The notes below the pieces were generated by a model. The model searched no databases. It was not told the DNA's origin and saw nothing but the letters and a program-made list of their open reading frames with translations. Below, in pieces: positions 16,673 through 24,629 of a stretch of 32,615 nucleotides of DNA. A program made the position numbers and the translations under genes. Origin of the DNA: Lewinellaceae bacterium (lineage in GTDB: Bacteria > Bacteroidota > Bacteroidia > Chitinophagales > Saprospiraceae); assembly GCA_947459655.1 (NCBI GenBank), contig CANHEE010000022.1, forward strand, positions 1 to 32,615, in the 5' to 3' direction. Within the stretch, counting starts at the first letter, position 1, and each line of letters begins with the position of its first letter.

Positions 16673-16680
16673 TACCTTTG
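16673..16680 (+). promoter_or_regulatory. -7 element (TACCTTTG) for the ftsL-PBP-murE genes
   Basis: TACCTTTG is an exact TAnnTTTG match, 25 nt before the ATG at 16705. No clear TTTG is found at -33. It would drive ftsL, the PBP and murE. Confidence 0.5.
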
Positions 16681-16704
16681 TGAATACAAATTTTTCGGCT
16701 TCGG

Positions 16705-17022
16705 ATGGCAAAAAAAACGATTGATTACAAGCAACTGCTCAATTTTGGCAACTTTGCTACAACATGGTTTTACAAAAACCTATCTTTTGTATTTTTTATT
16801 TTTGTCCTCATCCTGTTGTACATCGCCAATATTCATTATGCTGAAAAGAAGGTGAAGGAGATTCAGCATATGCAAAAAGAAATTCGGGAACTGCGCGGAG
16901 AATACATGACCATCAAATCCAAAGTAATGTACCAAACCAAACACTCTGAACTGAGTAAGGAAGTTAGTGCTTACGGGTTGGGTGTTACGGACAAAAAACC
17001 TTATCGCATAATTACGGAGTAA
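16705..17022 (+). CDS. ftsL: FtsL-like cell division protein
   Basis: This 105-residue bitopic membrane protein has a basic cytoplasmic N-terminus, one transmembrane helix at about residues 25-44 (FVFFIFVLILLYIAN) and a periplasmic coiled coil (EKKVKEIQHMQKEIRELRGE). Size, topology and position directly before the division PBP match FtsL of Bacteroidota. FtsL joins FtsB and FtsQ to activate septal peptidoglycan synthesis. The identification rests mainly on context and topology, since FtsL sequences are poorly conserved. Upstream mraZ and rsmH, commonly next to ftsL, are not present here. Confidence 0.8.
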   Translation: MAKKTIDYKQLLNFGNFATTWFYKNLSFVFFIFVLILLYIANIHYAEKKVKEIQHMQKEIRELRGEYMTIKSKVMYQTKHSELSKEVSAYGLGVTDKKPYRIITE

Positions 17023-17084
17023 GCAGGTTTACAATATTGTCATATTGCAAGTTCTGACCGGTATTTCTTTATTTTCTGATTTTT

Positions 17085-19211
17085 ATGACTACGATAAAAA
17101 ATGAGGTTCTAATTCGTGTATATGTTGTCACTCTGCTGTTGGTACTGGCTGCATTGGCCGTATTTTCAAGAGCATTCGTCATATCCATCAGCGAAGGGAA
17201 AAAATGGCGGGATCTCGGTGATCAGCAGTTTGTAAAACTGATGCCAATCGAGCCCCTTCGCGGAAATATTTTTGCCAGTGATGGCAGCATTCTGGCTACG
17301 TCTCTTCCTTTTTACGAAATACGTTTTGACCCCCTTACTTCCAATATCACTGAGTCGTTGTTTGCACAGAAAGTTGATTCGCTGAGTATGTGTCTCGCGA
17401 GTATAAGTGATAAATTCGATGCGAAAGGCTGGAAGGATTATCTTTGGAAGGCAAGAAAGGAACCCATCCGCGGTGTGCTGATCATGGAAAAAGCGACTCA
17501 GGAACAATATGAGCGAATGAAAATGTTTCCACTTTTCAGATTGGGTAAGTACAAAGGCGGATTTATCGCCAGTCAGAAAAGCTTCCGTTCTCATCCATTT
17601 GGCACACTCGCACTCCGCACGCTCGGATATGTCAATCCGGAAGATTCCAAATACGTGGGACTGGAAGGTTACTACAATAATTACGTTGGTGGTGAACAGG
17701 GTGAGGAAATGATGCATAAGGTGGGTCGCGACCTGTGGCTTCCGATGAATGACCTCAAGCAGGTGGATCCCCGAAATGGAGACGACTTGCTTACTACGCT
17801 TGATGTCAATATTCAGGACATAACCCAGGAAGCATTGCTCAAATCCATTGATTATCACAATGCAGATGGTGGCTGTGCAATCGTCATGGAGGTAAAAACG
17901 GGGGCAATAAAGGCCATTTCCAATTTCAGGAGAATAGGAAAGGACACCCTAGGTGAGATTTACAATGACGCAATTAATAAAAGAACCGAACCTGGATCAA
18001 CATTAAAACTTGCCTCCATAATGGCGATGCTCGAGGATGACTATGTGAATCTCGAGGATACTGTAGATGTTAATTATGGAAAAACCAGATTTTTTGACCG
18101 GATCCTGGAAGATGCTGAAAAACATGGAATGAAACTGACCACTGTCAGGCATGCATTCGAGATGTCATCCAACGTTGGTATTTCCAGATTGGTGCAGCGC
18201 TTTTACGGTGAAAACAAGAAAGCTGAGAAATTCATCGCACACCTGAGAGATTTTAACCTGGATAAAAAAACGGGTATTGACCTGGAAGGAGAAAGTGATC
18301 CTGAAATCAAAGAGGCTTATAATGCCAAGAAAGAATGGTCGGGTATTACGCTTCCGTGGATGTCTATAGGATACGAAATGACGCTCACTCCACTGCAGGT
18401 ACTTACTTTTTACAATGCAGTTGCCAATGACGGCATGATGATGAAGCCTTATCTGTTGTCGGAGGTTCAGCGACTCGGCGAGCCGATTAAAACTTTTAAG
18501 CCTGTCGTTATTAAGCGTAGAATAGCTTCCAAGAAAACCATAACTATGGCAAAAAGCCTGTTAGAGGGAGTTGTTTTAAATGGGACCGCAAAAGATTTGC
18601 GAACCTCCAAGTTCAGTTTTGCTGGTAAAACCGGTACAGCTCAGGTAAACTATGGTAAACTAGGTCCGGATGATAAAAAAGAGTATCAGGCCTCCTTTGC
18701 AGGATATTTCCCAGCTGAAAATCCTGTATATTCCTGCATCGTCGTGGTTTATAATCCAAAACAATATGGTTTTTACGGTGCCATATGTGCGGGGCCTGTC
18801 TTCAGAGAAATAGCCGATAAAGCATTTACATTAAAAACGGAACTGCACGACTGCATCAATAAACGCGAAAAAATGCCCATGAAGGGTCCCATGCTTCCTT
18901 CCGGAGATGCCGGAATGGCTTATGATATCGACTTTCTTCTCGATAAACTAAATTTTAGGTATTACAAGCAAGCAAAAAAAGAATTTGCAGCCCTGAAAGT
19001 AAGTGGTGACAGTCTGAAGCTAACTGACCGCAATATAGATGTCAACGCTGTTCCCAACGTAGTGGGAATGCGGCTAAAAGATGCCCTGCACCTACTCGAA
19101 AACAGAGGGCTGAAAGTGGGGGTAAATGGTTATGGTGTGGTGAGACGACAATCTATTCCAGCAGGTGCTCGCGTGGCTGCCGGAGCATATATTGCCATCG
19201 CCTTGGAGTAA
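17085..19211 (+). CDS. ftsI: Class B penicillin-binding protein (FtsI type) with PASTA domain
   Basis: This 708-residue peptidoglycan transpeptidase makes the septal cross-links. One N-terminal membrane helix lies at about residues 10-30. The dimerisation domain is at about 50-220 (PLRGNIFASDG at 57-67). The transpeptidase motifs are all present: S305-T-L-K308, S361-S-N363 and K515-T-G517 (GKTGTAQV). Residues about 652-706 form a C-terminal PASTA domain (VPNVVGMRLKDALHLLENRG), which is common in division PBPs of this phylum. The gene lies 62 bp after the ftsL-like gene and 34 bp before murE, an operon arrangement. No motif residue is missing, so it should be active and beta-lactam sensitive. 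Confidence 0.94.
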   Translation: MTTIKNEVLIRVYVVTLLLVLAALAVFSRAFVISISEGKKWRDLGDQQFVKLMPIEPLRGNIFASDGSILATSLPFYEIRFDPLTSNITESLFAQKVDSLSMCLASISDKFDAKGWKDYLWKARKEPIRGVLIMEKATQEQYERMKMFPLFRLGKYKGGFIASQKSFRSHPFGTLALRTLGYVNPEDSKYVGLEGYYNNYVGGEQGEEMMHKVGRDLWLPMNDLKQVDPRNGDDLLTTLDVNIQDITQEALLKSIDYHNADGGCAIVMEVKTGAIKAISNFRRIGKDTLGEIYNDAINKRTEPGSTLKLASIMAMLEDDYVNLEDTVDVNYGKTRFFDRILEDAEKHGMKLTTVRHAFEMSSNVGISRLVQRFYGENKKAEKFIAHLRDFNLDKKTGIDLEGESDPEIKEAYNAKKEWSGITLPWMSIGYEMTLTPLQVLTFYNAVANDGMMMKPYLLSEVQRLGEPIKTFKPVVIKRRIASKKTITMAKSLLEGVVLNGTAKDLRTSKFSFAGKTGTAQVNYGKLGPDDKKEYQASFAGYFPAENPVYSCIVVVYNPKQYGFYGAICAGPVFREIADKAFTLKTELHDCINKREKMPMKGPMLPSGDAGMAYDIDFLLDKLNFRYYKQAKKEFAALKVSGDSLKLTDRNIDVNAVPNVVGMRLKDALHLLENRGLKVGVNGYGVVRRQSIPAGARVAAGAYIAIALE

Positions 19212-19245
19212 CGCTGTCTCCGTGAAAATATAGCTGAATGACCGA

Positions 19246-20745
19246 ATGAAAATGAATCCGATGAATCTAAGTTTGCTGCTGACAGCCCTTAAAACGCGTA
19301 AAATTACTGGTCGACAGGACAAAGAAATCACAAATATTACCTTTGACAGCAGGACTGTCGCTCCCGGGAGTCTTTTCGTAGCCGTACGAGGCACACAGGC
19401 AGACGGCCACGATTATATCTCAAAAGCACTTGCATCCGGCGCAACAGCGATTGTCTGTGAGCAATTCTCCGGAACTTTGAACGAAGAAGTGACCATGATC
19501 GAGGTCGATCAATCTGCAGAGGCGCTCGGCCTCTTATCTTCAGTGTTCTATGGCAATCCAACGAGACAATTAAAGCTCGTCGGTGTAACGGGTACGAATG
19601 GTAAGACAACAACTGCAACCCTATGCTTCGATCTATTTAAGCGGTTGGGTTACAAAACGGGACTTGTTTCAACCATTGAAAACAGGATAGGTGACCGGAT
19701 TGTGCCTGCCACCCATACCACACCGGATCCCGTTCAGTTGAATGCCCTTTTGCGACAAATGGCTGATGAGGGCTGTGATTTTGTGTTTATGGAAGTAAGT
19801 TCGCATGCTATTGATCAGCGTAGAATAGCAGGACTTTACTTTGCCGGAGCTTTCTTCACCAATATTACCCACGATCATATCGATTACCATAAGACTTTCG
19901 GTGCATATCTGAAGGCCAAGAAACGACTTTTTGATGACCTTCCCAAAGATGCTTTTGCCCTAACAAATGCCGATGACAGAAACGGGTCGGTAATGCTGCA
20001 GAATACCAAAGCCAAGAAATACAGTTATGGACTGAAGAAAATGGCTGATTTCAAAGCCCGGATCATCGAAAACGGTATTTCGGGACTACATCTTGAACTC
20101 GATCGTCAGGACTTTATTTGCAGAATGATTGGCGAATTCAACGCTTACAATCTTCTGGCGGTCTATGGCGTCGCAACATTATTGGGTGCCCGAAAAGAAG
20201 ATGTGCTGCCTATACTCAGCAGTCTGGGAGGAGCCGAGGGTAGGTTTGACTACATTCAGGAAAATGGCATTACCGCCATCGTAGACTATGCGCACACGCC
20301 TGATGCACTTGAAAAGGTTTTGGCCACCCTTGATGATATCCGCAGAGGAAAAGGAAATATCATTACAGTAGTGGGCTGCGGTGGTGACCGCGATAAGGCC
20401 AAAAGGCCATTAATGGCCCGTGCCGCTTGTGATTACAGTAAAACGGTAATCCTTACTTCAGACAATCCAAGAAGCGAAGACCCTGCGGCAATACTTCGCG
20501 ATATGCAGGCTGGTGTACCCATCGGTTCGGAGAAAAAAGTTCTTGTGGTTTCTGACAGAGAGCAGGCGATTAGGACGGCTTACAGGATGGCACAAGACGG
20601 TGATTTTGTCCTTGTCGCCGGTAAAGGACATGAGAAGTATCAGGAGTTTGCTCAAAAAAGCAGAATTTATTTTGACGACAAGGCCGTGTTACTGAACGAA
20701 ATGAAGAACATGTCGCTGCCAGGTGACTTTGGTAAAACGCTGTAA
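19246..20745 (+). CDS. murE: UDP-MurNAc-tripeptide synthetase (meso-diaminopimelate adding)
   Basis: This enzyme adds the third amino acid to UDP-MurNAc-L-Ala-D-Glu. The 499-residue protein has the ATP loop GVTGTNGKTTTATL (113-126), the HTTPDPVQL region, and YHKTFGAYLKAKKRLF (214-229), which holds the lysine that is carbamylated in the family. The DNPR motif at 406-409 indicates meso-diaminopimelate as substrate rather than lysine. The ATG at 19246 gives two extra Met starts at 19252 and 19261; the exact one is uncertain. It follows the PBP gene by 34 bp. A promoter for mraY starts inside its last codons. Confidence 0.95.
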   Translation: MKMNPMNLSLLLTALKTRKITGRQDKEITNITFDSRTVAPGSLFVAVRGTQADGHDYISKALASGATAIVCEQFSGTLNEEVTMIEVDQSAEALGLLSSVFYGNPTRQLKLVGVTGTNGKTTTATLCFDLFKRLGYKTGLVSTIENRIGDRIVPATHTTPDPVQLNALLRQMADEGCDFVFMEVSSHAIDQRRIAGLYFAGAFFTNITHDHIDYHKTFGAYLKAKKRLFDDLPKDAFALTNADDRNGSVMLQNTKAKKYSYGLKKMADFKARIIENGISGLHLELDRQDFICRMIGEFNAYNLLAVYGVATLLGARKEDVLPILSSLGGAEGRFDYIQENGITAIVDYAHTPDALEKVLATLDDIRRGKGNIITVVGCGGDRDKAKRPLMARAACDYSKTVILTSDNPRSEDPAAILRDMQAGVPIGSEKKVLVVSDREQAIRTAYRMAQDGDFVLVAGKGHEKYQEFAQKSRIYFDDKAVLLNEMKNMSLPGDFGKTL

Positions 20746-20759
20746 TTAAACTATTTTTG
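20728..20759 (+). promoter_or_regulatory. Full Bacteroidota promoter for mraY
   Basis: TTTG at 20728-20731 (inside murE), a 20-nt spacer and TATTTTTG at 20752-20759 form the best two-part promoter match in the window. A second -7-like site, TATATTTG, follows at 20765-20772. The leader to the mraY ATG at 20824 would be about 55 nt, so mraY can be expressed apart from murE. Confidence 0.65.
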
Positions 20760-20823
20760 CATCTTATATTTGTTTTTTGCGTATATAAATCAGCCTGGTC
20801 ATAACCCTCAGGGATTTGTATCT

Positions 20824-22077
20824 ATGTTTTATCACCTTTTTCACTGGCTGAATACCGCTTATCACTTTCCGGGAGCCCGGTTGTTTGAGTACATTACCTT
20901 CAGAGCGGGCATGGCCGTGATTTTATCGCTCTTTATCTCACTGATGATTGGCAGAAAGCTGATCGGCAGACTACAGAAAGCGCAGATAGGTGAGATTGTC
21001 CGCGATCTTGGTCTGGAAGGTCAAATGCAGAAAAAGGGAACTCCGACCATGGGTGGGATTATCATCATACTTTCTATCCTGATTCCATGTCTGCTTTTTG
21101 CCCGCCTAGACAACATCTATGTCCAGCTGATGTTGCTCACAACAATCTGGCTTGGTGCTCTCGGCTTTCTGGATGACTATATCAAAGTTTTCAAAAAAGA
21201 CAAGGAGGGGTTACCAGGAAGGTATAAAATCGTCGGGCAAATTATTCTTGGTCTGGTAGTGGGACTGGTCATGCTCTACCACAAAGATGTGGTGGTAAGG
21301 ATGGAAAAAACCGAAGCACTGCAACATGGATATCAAATTGTCAAAGAATTGAAAGCGGTAGATCACCGAGGCAATACGAGGGATATGGTCTATGTGAAGG
21401 CTCCCCTTACAAATGTGCCCTTTGTTAAGGGCAACGAAACAGACTACGGCAAAATAGTACAGTTTTTTGGAGGAGACCCCACAAAGTATCTCTGGTTACT
21501 GTTTGTGCCATTTATTATTTTTATTGTTACCGCGGTTTCAAATGCTGCTAATCTCACTGACGGTCTCGATGGCCTTGCGACTGGAGTATCCGGTATAATC
21601 GGTGCGACGCTGGCCATTCTTGCCTACGTATCTTCAAATGTCATTTTTTCAGAATACTTGAATATTCTTTACTTGCCCAATACACAGGAGATGGTCATTT
21701 TTGCCGCCTGCTTTCTAGGCGGTTGTATAGGTTTCCTATGGTATAATACCTTTCCTGCCAAGGTTTTCATGGGCGATACGGGAAGTCTGACCCTAGGCGG
21801 AATCATAGCAGTGATGGCCATTCTAATTAGAAAAGAGCTGCTCATTCCCATCCTGTGCGGAATTTTTGTGATCGAAAATCTGAGTGTTGTGATGCAGGTT
21901 AGTTATTTCAAATATACCCGCAGGAAATTCGGGGAGGGGAGGCGGATTTTTCTGATGTCGCCCCTACACCATCATTTTCAAAAGAAGGGCATTCCCGAGG
22001 CGCGATTGGTAACCAGGTTCTGGATTGTCGGACTTGTTCTTGCAGTATTAACAATTATCACGTTGAAGCTAAGGTAG
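20824..22077 (+). CDS. mraY: Phospho-N-acetylmuramoyl-pentapeptide-transferase
   Basis: MraY transfers phospho-MurNAc-pentapeptide to undecaprenyl phosphate, making lipid I in the inner membrane. The 417-residue protein has about ten membrane helices. Key motifs are [13 protein letters not shown] (catalytic Asp117-Asp118), [13 protein letters not shown] (240-252) and [10 protein letters not shown] near the C-terminus. Residues about 154-220 are an insertion ([12 protein letters not shown]... to DPTKYLW) that I know as common in Bacteroidota MraY. I chose the ATG at 20824 because it fits the family start; an in-frame TTG at 20770 overlaps promoter elements. Next in many dcw clusters would come murD, ftsW and murG, but here the cluster stops and lipB is encoded on the other strand only 8 bp away. 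Confidence 0.96.
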   Translation: MFYHLFHWLNTAYHFPGARLFEYITFRAGMAVILSLFISLMIGRKLIGRLQKAQIGEIVRDLGLEGQMQKKGTPTMGGIIIILSILIPCLLFARLDNIYVQLMLLTTIWLGALGFLDDYIKVFKKDKEGLPGRYKIVGQIILGLVVGLVMLYHKDVVVRMEKTEALQHGYQIVKELKAVDHRGNTRDMVYVKAPLTNVPFVKGNETDYGKIVQFFGGDPTKYLWLLFVPFIIFIVTAVSNAANLTDGLDGLATGVSGIIGATLAILAYVSSNVIFSEYLNILYLPNTQEMVIFAACFLGGCIGFLWYNTFPAKVFMGDTGSLTLGGIIAVMAILIRKELLIPILCGIFVIENLSVVMQVSYFKYTRRKFGEGRRIFLMSPLHHHFQKKGIPEARLVTRFWIVGLVLAVLTIITLKLR

Positions 22078-22085
22078 CAGTCGTA

Positions 22086-22802
22086 TCAAGCCCATTCAAA
22101 CCCAAACAAGGCCTGAAAATGCATTTTCACCTTTTCTTTCACTTCCTCCATTTCTATCTGTCTCCCTAGCTCATTGGAAAGTGTGGTTATGGTTTTGTTT
22201 TCGTCCGTAATACCACAGGCGACAATATTGCTAAAATAAGTCAGGTCGGTATTGATGTTGAAAGCAAAACCATGCATGGTTGTCCATCTGCTGAGGTGAA
22301 CCCCAATTGCGCAGATTTTCCTTTTTGGCCCTCCCGCATTATCATCCACCCACACACCGGTATAGTCTTTTTCCCTTAGCCCCTCGATACCGTAATCTGC
22401 TAGTGTTAGGATAACTACTTCTTCCAGATAACGCACATAACGGTGCACATCGGTAAAGAAACAATCTAGATCAAAAATGGGGTAAGCTACAATCTGCCCA
22501 AAGCCATGAAATGTGATGTCTCCTCCACGGTTTATTTTAAAAAAACCGATGTTTTGAGCTTCCAGTTCCTCCCCTGAAATCAGCAGATTATCCATACTGC
22601 CGCTCTTTCCCAGCGTGTACACAGGTGGGTGCTCGCAAAACAGGAGGTAGTGTTCCTGCTCAAGCAATTTCCGATGCTCTGCCTCCAGTGTTCTGTTCTC
22701 CAATTTGCGGTCTACAAGTTGTTTGTGGATACTGGCTTGGTAGTCCCATGCTTCCTGATAGGAAATGTTTCCGAGGTCCTGAAAATGTACGATGGGTTTC
22801 AT
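22086..22802 (-). CDS. lipB: Octanoyltransferase (lipoate biosynthesis)
   Basis: LipB moves octanoyl from acyl carrier protein to lipoyl domains of dehydrogenase complexes in the cytoplasm. The 238-residue protein shows LLFCEHPPVYTLGKSG, the core RGGDITFHGFGQIVAYPIF (92-110), the catalytic Lys162 in KRKICAIGVHLSRW and the catalytic Cys196 in IVACGI. The length is normal. The ATG at 22802 is preceded by a -7 element so close that the mRNA may be leaderless. The gene converges with mraY and is divergent from the dTDP-glucose dehydratase. lipA is not in the window. Confidence 0.95.
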   Translation of the reverse strand: MKPIVHFQDLGNISYQEAWDYQASIHKQLVDRKLENRTLEAEHRKLLEQEHYLLFCEHPPVYTLGKSGSMDNLLISGEELEAQNIGFFKINRGGDITFHGFGQIVAYPIFDLDCFFTDVHRYVRYLEEVVILTLADYGIEGLREKDYTGVWVDDNAGGPKRKICAIGVHLSRWTTMHGFAFNINTDLTYFSNIVACGITDENKTITTLSNELGRQIEMEEVKEKVKMHFQALFGFEWA

Positions 22803-22806
22803 TATG

Positions 22807-22841
22807 CAAAGTTACAGACAATTTGATTGAACCCGCTCAAA
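22807..22841 (-). promoter_or_regulatory. lipB promoter; possible leaderless transcript
   Basis: On the minus strand TTTG (22841-22838), a 23-nt spacer and TAACTTTG (22814-22807) match the Bacteroidota promoter pattern. The -7 element ends 4 nt before the ATG at 22802, so transcription would start about at the start codon. Confidence 0.5.
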
Positions 22842-22876
22842 ACACCTGATTTTTAAGGAAAAACGGCAGGACATTA

Positions 22877-22905
22877 TTTGCAGAAATTAAAAAGCAGTAT
22901 ATTTG
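22877..22905 (+). promoter_or_regulatory. Promoter of the dTDP-glucose dehydratase gene
   Basis: TTTG (22877-22880), a 17-nt spacer and TATATTTG (22898-22905) form a two-part match to the Bacteroidota promoter. Its position rules out the in-frame TTG at 22878 as the start and supports the ATG at 22938. Confidence 0.6.
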
Positions 22906-22937
22906 TTCCCTTAAATTTTATTTTCCGGTTGATTCAG

Positions 22938-23993
22938 ATGCGCAAATTACTTATTACCGGTGGTGCCGGATTCATAGGCTCTCACGTTGTACGACTTTTC
23001 GTAAATAAATATCCTGATTATCAGATATATAATTTGGACAAATTGACCTATGCCGGCAATCTTGAGAACCTGACAGATATTGAAACCCGGCCCAACTATC
23101 ATTTTCTAAAGGCGGATATTACCGATGCAGCCGTTATCGATGAGTTGTTTGCCCGTTACGAATTTGATGGCGTCATTCACTTAGCGGCAGAATCGCATGT
23201 TGACCGCTCTATCAAAGATCCGCTTGCATTCATTCAAACCAATATTATAGGAACGGTCAACCTGTTGAACGCTGCCCGAAACACCTGGAAAGATAATATG
23301 GGTGAGCAGCGGTTTTACCATATTTCTACCGATGAGGTATATGGCAGTCTTGGCGAAGAGGGTTATTTTACGGAAGAAACTCCTTACGACCCTCGATCAC
23401 CATATTCTGCATCGAAGGCAAGTTCAGATCATATGGTCAGGGCCTACTTTCACACCTATGACTTACCCGTGTTGATTTCAAACTGCTCAAATAATTATGG
23501 ACCCAATCATTTTCCTGAAAAACTAATTCCCCTGGTGATCCATAATATTCGAAACAACAAACCAATTCCAGTTTATGGAGATGGAAAGTATACCCGCGAC
23601 TGGTTGTGGGTCATGGATCATGCGACGGCAATCGACACCATATTTCACCGGGGCAGGATAGGGGAGACTTACAATATTGGTGGTAATAACGAATGGAAAA
23701 ATATCGACCTCGTCCAGAACCTGTGTGATATCATGGATGAATTGCTTGGACGGGAAAAAGGTGCAAGCAGAAAGCTCATCACTTTTGTGAAAGACAGACC
23801 CGGTCACGATAAGCGATATGCAATAGACGCAACTAAAATAAAAACCGAATTGGGATGGCAGCCAACGCTTGCTTCAATTGAGGGCTTCAGGCGAACTGCA
23901 CAATGGTATCTTGACAATGAGTCCTGGCTAGAAAAAGTAACATCTGGAGCATATCAGAACTACTACAGCGAGCACTATAGCCATTACAAATAA
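22938..23993 (+). CDS. rfbB: dTDP-glucose 4,6-dehydratase
   Basis: This enzyme converts dTDP-glucose to dTDP-4-keto-6-deoxyglucose, the branch point to rhamnose and other deoxysugars of surface polysaccharides. The 351-residue protein has the NAD motif GGAGFIGSH (8-16), LAAESHVDRSI, the catalytic triad-type STDEVYG (Thr131-Asp132-Glu133) and YSASK (Tyr156, Lys160), then NNYGPNHFPEKLIP. It is a complete member of the family. The other dTDP-sugar genes (rfbA, C, D) are not in the window. It is followed 20 bp later by a small secreted protein and then by the SLBB export gene, so the neighbourhood concerns exopolysaccharide. Confidence 0.95.
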   Translation: MRKLLITGGAGFIGSHVVRLFVNKYPDYQIYNLDKLTYAGNLENLTDIETRPNYHFLKADITDAAVIDELFARYEFDGVIHLAAESHVDRSIKDPLAFIQTNIIGTVNLLNAARNTWKDNMGEQRFYHISTDEVYGSLGEEGYFTEETPYDPRSPYSASKASSDHMVRAYFHTYDLPVLISNCSNNYGPNHFPEKLIPLVIHNIRNNKPIPVYGDGKYTRDWLWVMDHATAIDTIFHRGRIGETYNIGGNNEWKNIDLVQNLCDIMDELLGREKGASRKLITFVKDRPGHDKRYAIDATKIKTELGWQPTLASIEGFRRTAQWYLDNESWLEKVTSGAYQNYYSEHYSHYK

Positions 23994-24013
23994 CCCACAC
24001 ACCTATATAGACT

Positions 24014-24496
24014 ATGAAATCATCTAAATCTGTTTTTATATACAGGAGCGGCAAATTGCTTTCAGTGTTGATTTTTGCCGCGTTTTTATTGCTATCAACT
24101 AATCGTGGTAACTGTCAGCAACCACTATCTTCCGAACCTGCTGTAATCAAGCCTTCTGCAACAATAGCACTTAATGGCACCAGAAACAAAGAGCAACTAC
24201 GGACGGCCAAATCATTTGCCAGAATGTCTTTTAAGAAATACCTTCAGCGAAAGGTGATGGAGAAAACAAGGGAAATGGCCATTGAGCTAAAAGAGTGGAC
24301 CTTTGATGAGAATAAAGAGCGGTACACGATTGAATATGAGGTCAGTTTTGAAATCTTGAAAGACGATTTCTACGGTGATGAGTGGATTACCTTAAAAAGA
24401 ACATTTGTGCTGTCATGCGATGTCGATGGAAGGAATGCCAGCCTGAAAAACACCGAGGAAAAATTAAATTATGTATTTGAAAACATCAGCAACTAA
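24014..24496 (+). CDS. Secreted protein of unknown function
   Basis: This 160-residue protein has a signal sequence (hydrophobic residues about 14-28, cleavage near GNCQQ). The mature domain is basic then acidic: FARMSFKKYLQRKVMEKTREM looks like an amphipathic helix, followed by WTFDENKERYTIEYEVSFEI and DEWITLKRTFVLSC strands. I do not recognise a family. The 20-bp spacing puts it in one unit with the dTDP-glucose dehydratase. No enzyme motif is seen. A role alongside the downstream export protein is possible by context only. Confidence 0.6.
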   Translation: MKSSKSVFIYRSGKLLSVLIFAAFLLLSTNRGNCQQPLSSEPAVIKPSATIALNGTRNKEQLRTAKSFARMSFKKYLQRKVMEKTREMAIELKEWTFDENKERYTIEYEVSFEILKDDFYGDEWITLKRTFVLSCDVDGRNASLKNTEEKLNYVFENISN

Positions 24497-24629
24497 GGGA
24501 AACTGCCCTTGGGAATTTATTATTTCAATGTTGCTGAGACAACACCTAAAAACCTTTTTTGTCGGTACTTATTTGCGACAAATTATCGCCGAAAAATGCT
24601 GATCAGAAAAAAAAGTAAAATTGACCGTT

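Noticed and set aside
24495-24512. AAGGG/CCCTT hairpin just before the SLBB gene as a terminator or attenuator
   Set aside because: The 5-bp stem is followed by GGG, not a T-run, so termination is unlikely.
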